Below are positions 60,201 through 64,000 of a DNA stretch of 64,000 nt, in pieces; the stretch's first letter is position 1, and each line of letters opens with the position of its first letter. Origin of the DNA: Trebouxia sp. TZW2008 (taxonomy: Eukaryota; Chlorophyta; Trebouxiophyceae; Trebouxiales; Trebouxiaceae); contig BDIU01000110.1 of NCBI GenBank assembly GCA_002118135.1, forward strand, positions 62,001-126,000, written 5' to 3'. The translations under genes and the position numbers were made by a program. Under the pieces are notes generated by a model. That model was not told the DNA's origin and did no database searches. It saw only the letters and a list, made by a program, of their open reading frames with translations.

Positions 60201-62561
60201 TGGCGGCACCCGGAATATAGCCTAGCTCTGTATGACGCGACGTGAGACGTATTGCCTTTTCCCTGCTTTGCTGAATATGCAGTGGCAGTTTTCAGCCCAG
60301 TTTGTGCATGAGCAAAAACCCACCAATGCAAGTCCAGTGCTGCTCAAAAGCTGTGCTAGCTGGGTCAGCACCCTGATCCAAGTACCACAGCTTTCTAACA
60401 GCACTGGAGAGACTGGGAGACGCACTGCGTTTGTCTTGAGGCCTGGCATGCATAGATCATGTGCAGGCGAGCAATGTATGGTGGATTTGGTTTGAACAGC
60501 ATGGCCATGGTCACGCTCTCACCCCATGAATGAATCCTCCTGAAGACTGCTGTCCTTATGTTTGCTTCTGACTTCTGGCATGCACATACTTGCAATGGGT
60601 TCGTGTTACACAGCATAGATGCCTTGCTTGTTCTCTCACCTCATGAATGAGTGTGGCATAGTCATCTTCTGGAAGACTGCTGTCCTCGGCTTTGCCTGTG
60701 ATGATGCTGTTCAAGAACCTCTGCAGATAACGCTGTAGCCTGTCTTCGGCTCTGTGCAACAGCTGCTGTGCTAGCCTGCAATACCCATGTTGCCGTTATC
60801 AGACATTGTTCATGAGTACATGTGTATGGATCCTGTTTGCTGCCACTTGCAGTGATGCATCATATTGTGTCATGCTTTGTTGTACGTGAGCTGCTTGCAA
60901 CAGGATTGAGCTGCGCAGCAGCTACGTCCAAGTAGTTGGTGATGGTTGGTGTGCATATAGCCTACGGCAGCATGCATGACCAATAGTTGCTTGCAGTCAG
61001 TAGATTCCATCAAAATACCTTGGCATAAGACCTACAGGACCCACAAGCATACATTTGGTGGATGAGCACCATTAAGCCACAGTCGTGAAAGGTTTTCACC
61101 TGTAAGATTGGGGTTGATCATCCATCTTTGGTGGTGTCAAGCATTCCAAGATGGTATCAAGCAGCTGCTGAGATACATCATCAGCCTCCTCAATCATGCT
61201 AGCCATGATCTGCAGCACAGCCAACACAAACTATGTCAGCTGTGCAACTAGCTGCCGAAAAGGCTCCTGCAAATCTTCACGCCTGTGTACAAGCTTCTGT
61301 CTCAGCCTCTGTGCAATTCTGGAATACTGCTCCAACATTACTGATCAGCAACTTTGTGCATGCCAGCAGCAATTGGATGCATGACAGTGTAGCACTCAGC
61401 AATGCCAAACAACTATGAGCAAATTTACAAAGACCCAGATAGAAATTGACGTACTTCCAGCATAGCGGGCTCCACAGATTCATGGTTGGCATCACTGCAG
61501 GCATCACGTGTCAGACAGATACAAGACTGTCAAAGAGCTGTAGATTTGCCCACGCGCAAGCAGTCAAGCGCAAACAAGCTGATTAGTGTTTGCCTAGCTG
61601 CTTTCAAGGAGGCTTACTTGATAGTGTCCAACATGACCTGGAAGAGGTCACAAACCATGTCATTGTTGTCAAAGTCTAGCATCAAAAGGCAGCACTTGAT
61701 CTGCAACACTTGCTTCAGTCAATCCGTTAATAGGCTACATGGTCAGATTGGTACATTTGCAGCAGCAACAGGGAGTGTTCAGTCTGCAACACTGAAATAC
61801 AAGCGGCCCTGTGATAGCACATGGACAGATTGACAAACTTGTAAGCAGTTGCAGCACTTTGGTGTACCTGGCTGATGTTGTCCAAGACAGACAGAGTGAG
61901 CTGGTATGAGGGTGCTGATGGGTGTTCAAGCCTTCTAAAAACCCACAAGAACAGCCCGAAAATGTCCTGTGTTTTCAGGACACACCCAGGTACTTCATTT
62001 TGCCATATGTACATGAGATGCATGGCAGTTCATTGGATAGCAGGCTAAATGCTCAAACTGATTTGCTGCTGACCTGTAACTGTGCTGTGGTGTATGGGGA
62101 CTCTGGTGCATGTATCTTCAAAATGTGGCTTAAGCAATATGCTGCACACACTCTGACGTCCTGCAACACCATAAGTCCAAGTGTGCGTTTGTGGCAGCAA
62201 GCAAGGTGATGCAAGCTGTTTTGCCAAGACAGGACGCCGCAGTGAGGAGTGATTTGCCTTGTCTTTGTGGTCGAGAATGCTCTTCTGCACAACTGCCTTG
62301 GCTATGCCCTTGGAAGCGTCCTTGGCGCTCACATCCGTCTGCAGTGTCTTTTCCAGCACCTCGCCAGCTTGCTGCGGGTTCAAGCTGACGAAATTTCAAA
62401 ATCGGTCAATACGATGGCAGACGTCGTTCTGCTGATGTGCCCTGTACCTTCAGCATTTTGATCAAGTTATCCTTGGCTTTGCCGGGCGAAGATAACTTCT
62501 TGCCAATTTCTGCCAGCCCAATTTTCTGGTCATCGTCCTCGAAGTCGTAGGCTGTGACCAT
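42257..62561 (-). CDS. PDS5: Sister-chromatid cohesion protein PDS5, about 28 exons
   Basis: HEAT-repeat cohesin regulator acting on chromatin in the nucleus. Exons (descending start-end): 62561-62448, 62371-62258, 62160-62074, 61966-61868, 61700-61618, 61494-61455, 61209-61100, 60775-60640, 59928-59734, 59533-59459, 59097-58999, 58319-58219, 57323-57028, 55379-55115, 54176-54011, 53403-53207, 52220-51890, 51299-51162, 49772-49629, 49158-48965, 47958-47820, 47614-47488, 46499-46248, 45633-45420, 44990-44830, 44248-44092, 43786-42922, 42382-42257. All phases agree. Family anchors: DVRVCAAYCLSHILKIHAP, FEEFLRRCKDQK, AIWIPGRLL, VRLAAAKALLKLAR, EYPDFLLPFIIQSLAHHP. The tail is Lys/Ser/Gln-rich. 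It might instead stop at a TGA at 42918-42916, which is also part of an AG/GTGACA donor. An ATG at 62732 would add 57 residues. Introns 2 and those after 45420 and 44092 use GC donors. Confidence 0.9.
43336..43479 (-). repeat. Coding heptad repeat in the PDS5 tail
   Basis: Seven consecutive 21-base units encode variants of A-D-G-Q-K-R-K (LDGQKGK, ADGQQRK, TDGQKQK, VNGQQQK, ADGQKRK, GDGQKRK, ADGQQQR) within the last large exon. The result is a basic, flexible tail that could contact DNA or chromatin. Confidence 0.9.
45660..45980 (-). repeat. Acceptor-side copies of the PDS5 exon starting at 45633
   Basis: Two copies (about 45720-45845 and 45915-45985) repeat GCTGACRGCAGTCAYYTGCC, then AAGCGGTTTCAAGCTGCAAC, with CAG acceptors. 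The nearer copy stays open for about 50 codons. Confidence 0.88.
46059..46161 (-). other. Candidate frame-breaking (poison) exon in PDS5
   Basis: A 103-base open segment flanked by AG (GCAAAG) and GT (GTCAG/GTCTGG) encodes a charged stretch with TARVRELVRVRENEP. Its length breaks the frame: flanking exons 46499-46248 and 45633-45420 join in phase without it, and including it would give TGA five codons into the next exon. Confidence 0.35.
46500..46690 (-). repeat. Acceptor-side copy of the PDS5 exon starting at 46499
   Basis: 46610-46672 repeats the exon start (CAGGCTTATCACTGCCAGTC, GTCCAGCAGATCCTGCGCAC), followed by worn coding sequence. Confidence 0.85.
46930..47487 (-). repeat. Donor-side copies of the PDS5 exon 47614-47488
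   Basis: Three or four copies of CAGAGGCTCCAGAGCARACT / GGTCAACATACAGCAG plus donor at about 47325-47430, 47215-47275, 47080-47165 and 46945-46975. The spacing region AGGGTCATGTRYTG...CCCATAGG is shared, so whole units of about 130-250 bases were duplicated. Confidence 0.88.
47959..48160 (-). repeat. Acceptor-side copy of the PDS5 exon 47958-47820
   Basis: 48025-48137 repeats the first 110 bases of the exon with its CTGCAATTGAGG-type acceptor region, about 88% identical, lacking an internal 24 bases. Confidence 0.9.
48360..48964 (-). repeat. Donor-side copies of the PDS5 exon 49158-48965
   Basis: Four copies of the exon end (+ strand reading GACAGCCACAAACTTCATGG, AAAGCTGACAGCTGCCTGGC, TTGTGTGGGGTCCATGGCAG) at about 48375, 48560, 48690 and 48825. 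Each keeps the position of the donor. Confidence 0.92.
49773..50580 (-). repeat. 214-base tandem array, acceptor side of PDS5 exon 49772-49629
   Basis: Three nearly identical 214-base units and a decayed fourth begin at about 49787, 50001, 50215 and 50429. Each has the exon's acceptor (GGTCAG/ACTGAAGTC) and 33 codons of it, then a shared intronic tail (GTAGAGYCTGTCCTGCCATC on the minus strand). Units 2-4 are about 97% identical, so this array is young. Confidence 0.95.
50998..51080 (+). repeat. SINE-like dispersed element, copy 5
   Basis: Near-identical to copy 2 over about 50 bases (AACAGACTAGGTTCCTCAAA, then GACAGTTGCTTGGTGA), followed by GTATGTACCTAGCAAGGCCT and TTGAGCCTGAC. Confidence 0.65.
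52380..52510 (-). repeat. Acceptor-side copy of the PDS5 exon starting at 52220
   Basis: 52380-52470 repeats GCAGCAGTGCAATCAGCTTC, ...GTCTAAAAAGTGGCTTTGGC and CACTGTGCTGAGAACCTTAT from the exon start with about 80% identity. Confidence 0.8.
52850..53206 (-). repeat. Donor-side copies of the PDS5 exon 53403-53207
   Basis: Copies at about 52878-52945 and 53040-53100 repeat CACCTGATGGCCAYTTYAGC, TGCCTTTGGTGTGCCACACG and ACACCAACTGCACAAT with the donor. Confidence 0.9.
53800..54360 (-). repeat. Both-side copies of the PDS5 exon 54176-54011
   Basis: A donor-side copy at 53845-53930 (CTCACCTG...CAAAGAGCTGCAAAGAAGTT) and an acceptor-side copy at about 54215-54358 (GCAGATCCAGTACAGCTGAC ... GGGGCTGAGCCTAGTGCACA) flank the intact exon. 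Confidence 0.9.
54430..55114 (-). repeat. Donor-side copies of the PDS5 exon 55379-55115
   Basis: Four copies of 150-170 bases (near 54490, 54645, 54810 and 54962) repeat CATGACCTACCTGGCAAACT, CCTATCCTTTGCACAGTGTC, CTTTGCAACCTTGAGTGCAG, each with the donor. The exon's first two thirds are absent from all. Confidence 0.95.
55380..56200 (-). repeat. Acceptor-side copies of the PDS5 exon 55379-55115
   Basis: Copies at about 55420-55580, 55605-55765, 55850-56020 and a diverged one near 56100-56170 repeat CATGGCGCTCTCRGCATGGG, GCCACTCTGGCATCGTGCCC and GACCCTGATGGGGATTTGTC with the CTGCAG acceptor. Unit lengths near 180 keep the frame, so one reading frame of 280 codons runs through copies and intron remnants. 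Confidence 0.95.
56240..57027 (-). repeat. Donor-side copies of the PDS5 exon 57323-57028
   Basis: Four copies of the exon's last 100 bases and donor (TCTTACAGCYAAGAWGCTCT...GCTCCTGCTCTGAACAGCCC on the + strand) at about 56862-56975, 56690-56800, 56522-56645 and 56275-56365, with decay increasing away from the exon. Confidence 0.95.
57324..57850 (-). repeat. Acceptor-side copies of the PDS5 exon 57323-57028
   Basis: Four copies repeat TGTCTTCCTCCTGAGGTTGG, CTATAGTAGGCCCTGCAAG and the polypyrimidine/acceptor region near 57425-57475, 57550-57600, 57685-57725 and 57800-57843. Confidence 0.9.
57940..58218 (-). repeat. Donor-side copies of the PDS5 exon 58319-58219
   Basis: Two copies repeat CCTGAAGACAGCTGCAAGCT and ATGTGGCTGCCCCCCTC, near 57953-58010 and 58085-58145. 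Confidence 0.88.
58320..58740 (-). repeat. Acceptor-side copies of the PDS5 exon 58319-58219
   Basis: Four units of about 80 bases (near 58385, 58450, 58530, 58610 and 58690) repeat CTCCAGAGCTTGCAGTTTCG, CTTTCTGCATGCACACCAYT, matching the exon's first 30 bases plus its acceptor. Confidence 0.85.
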
Positions 62562-62913
62562 GCTTTCGAGCCTGACAGGTGCTACGTGATCAGCCTCTGC
62601 AGCCAAGCTGCATGCCTCGTGCTGCAGTCGCGCAAAACTCCTAGCGGCAGACGGCTTCTGCTGTACTGTGCGCGGACACCATAGACATCGCACACGCAGA
62701 TCGCCCGATGCCGCTCTCTTGCTGACTTGCATGCTTTGCCATGCTGTGACCTATCGACGTTTGGTCTACTATTGACTGTGCATGGTTAAAAGATGGTCAG
62801 CGCATTGCGGTGAGCGAGGGTTTAAGCTTGGTCTGCATAATATCAAGCGAAGCTATTTCTGTACAATTTAACTCCTGTCATCGCGCAACATCGTGGTACA
62901 AACCTGATTCGGC
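62562..62913. promoter_or_regulatory. Divergent promoter region, PDS5 and alpha-galactosidase
   Basis: A 352-base spacer between head-to-head starts, CpG-rich on the PDS5 side (62562-62760), AT-richer near 62780-62870. No motif is assigned. Confidence 0.5.
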
Positions 62914-64000
62914 ATGCCATCAGGACGGGTCTTGTTGCTGTCTGCACTCTTCGCGTTGCACTGCACGCATAATGCATGCGCCCTTGACAACGGCTTGTCC
63001 AGGAAACCACATATGGGATACAACACTTGGAACTGCTTCTACGGGTCGAGTAAGCATCGACGCACCTGTCTGCAGATGCGTTCAGCGAACCCGTGCAGTG
63101 ATCAAAGCTGTTCGAACTGCAGTCAGCGAAGACATCATCAAAGCCACCGCCGACATCATGATTGACTCCGGTCTGAAGAAAGCTGGATACGCATATCTAG
63201 TCATCGATGGTGATTTCCTGTACTACTGCTGAAGTTTTGCTATTTGACTCCCTGTACCATTGCTGAAATTCTGCTGTGTTTAAATGGCTTATGCTCAATT
63301 CTGATTGTGCGTGTTGAGACGACATTTGTGACGTCAAACAGACGGGTGGTCAGAGCTGAACAGGGGCAATGATGGCAAGATTGTAGCAGATCCACAGAAG
63401 TTTCCCAATGGAATAAAGCATGTATCTGATTACGTGCACTCTAAAGGTATTTCAGCTAAGTATTTGGCAAGAAGAGTGCTCAGACTTTGCAACCTGTGCA
63501 AATGTGGACTTCTGCAACGCTGATTGCAAGCACAGCTGTTGTGCATGCTCTAATGTCTCTCTGCATTGCTATATGTACTTTCTCTTGATATAAGCTTCGG
63601 CAATCTAATTTAGAAGATGTCCTGAAAAATCATTCGCATGCAAGGCTATTGTGGCAAATCTGTAGACCTATGACAGGACATTAGCTGTGCTGATGCGTGT
63701 TTTGAAAGTTCACCCACTAATCTATGCAGGTTTTGACATGGCAGAGATTGTCCAAGCTTACTATTGTTCAAATTGCGCTTTCAAGCCAAGAAGTCCAGTG
63801 AGTCACATCTGGCTCCCTACCTTGATCTGTAAATTCTGTTGACAAATTGACTGTTTGGCTGTAGGTCTGAAGTATGGCATGTACAGTGATGCTGGCCCTA
63901 AGACATGCCTAGGGCTTCCAGGCAGCAGGGGCAATGAAGAGCTAGATGCCAAGTACTTTGCCGACCTGGGTGTGGATTTCCTCAAATATGACAACTGCTT
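62914..64000 (+). CDS. Alpha-galactosidase (GH27), 5' part, cut by the window end
   Basis: Glycosidase releasing terminal alpha-galactose. Exons so far: 62914-63049, 63123-63209, 63342-63446, 63865 onward. A signal peptide ([19 protein letters not shown]) predicts entry to the secretory route (vacuole or outside). Family motifs: [11 protein letters not shown] in exon 1 (usual MGWNSW, here Tyr for Trp), [20 protein letters not shown] in exon 2, DGWSELNR from the junction of exons 2 and 3, and [11 protein letters not shown] and FLKYDNC in exon 4, whose Asp is the catalytic nucleophile. Phases agree at all three introns; the first is only 73 bases. The acid/base residue and C-terminal domain lie beyond the window. 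Confidence 0.93.

Overview
This window is nuclear DNA from a eukaryote, most likely a chlorophyte green alga. Genes are dense in GT-AG introns (27 or more in one gene), codons are unbiased, and the encoded proteins look plant or algal (plant-type ZIP transporter, PDS5). No bacterial operon, rRNA, tRNA, CRISPR array or transposon protein was recognised. Exons were rebuilt by hand from homology, splice sites and phase. For three genes read to a stop (prolyl oligopeptidase, PGAM fusion, ZIP) the exon lengths sum to a multiple of three; the PDS5 model also sums in frame, but its 3' end is open.

Layout: prolyl oligopeptidase (+, 787-10438); an unresolved stretch with a short-unit satellite and an orphan GC-rich segment (10.4-14.2 kb); an ABHD11-like alpha/beta hydrolase (-, 14221-17263), head to head with a Ser/Pro/Gln-rich protein (+, 17599-19768); an ankyrin-repeat protein (+, from 20404); a short-chain dehydrogenase (-, to 26519); an uncharacterised coiled-coil protein (-, about 27.2-32.5 kb), head to head with a phosphoglycerate mutase fused to a pyrroline-5-carboxylate-reductase-like domain (+, 33094-38704); a ZIP metal transporter (-, 40016-41393); the cohesin regulator PDS5 (-, about 42.3-62.6 kb), head to head with an alpha-galactosidase that runs off the window end (+, from 62914).

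The most striking pattern is architectural. In most of the genes, introns are filled with tandem, co-oriented, decaying copies of DNA straddling one edge of the neighbouring exon. Acceptor-side copies lie before the real exon and donor-side copies after it. About twenty-five such arrays make up much of the intron sequence, especially in PDS5.

Other unusual signals: the PGAM-P5CR fusion; a high share of GC-AG introns; in-frame TAA/TAG codons in a glutamine-rich gene together with only TGA at the five securely read stops (a possible but contested UAR=Gln code); a dispersed SINE-like element; and CpG-rich 5' ends against CpG-poor gene bodies. The genes are housekeeping or metabolic functions with no shared pathway evident.
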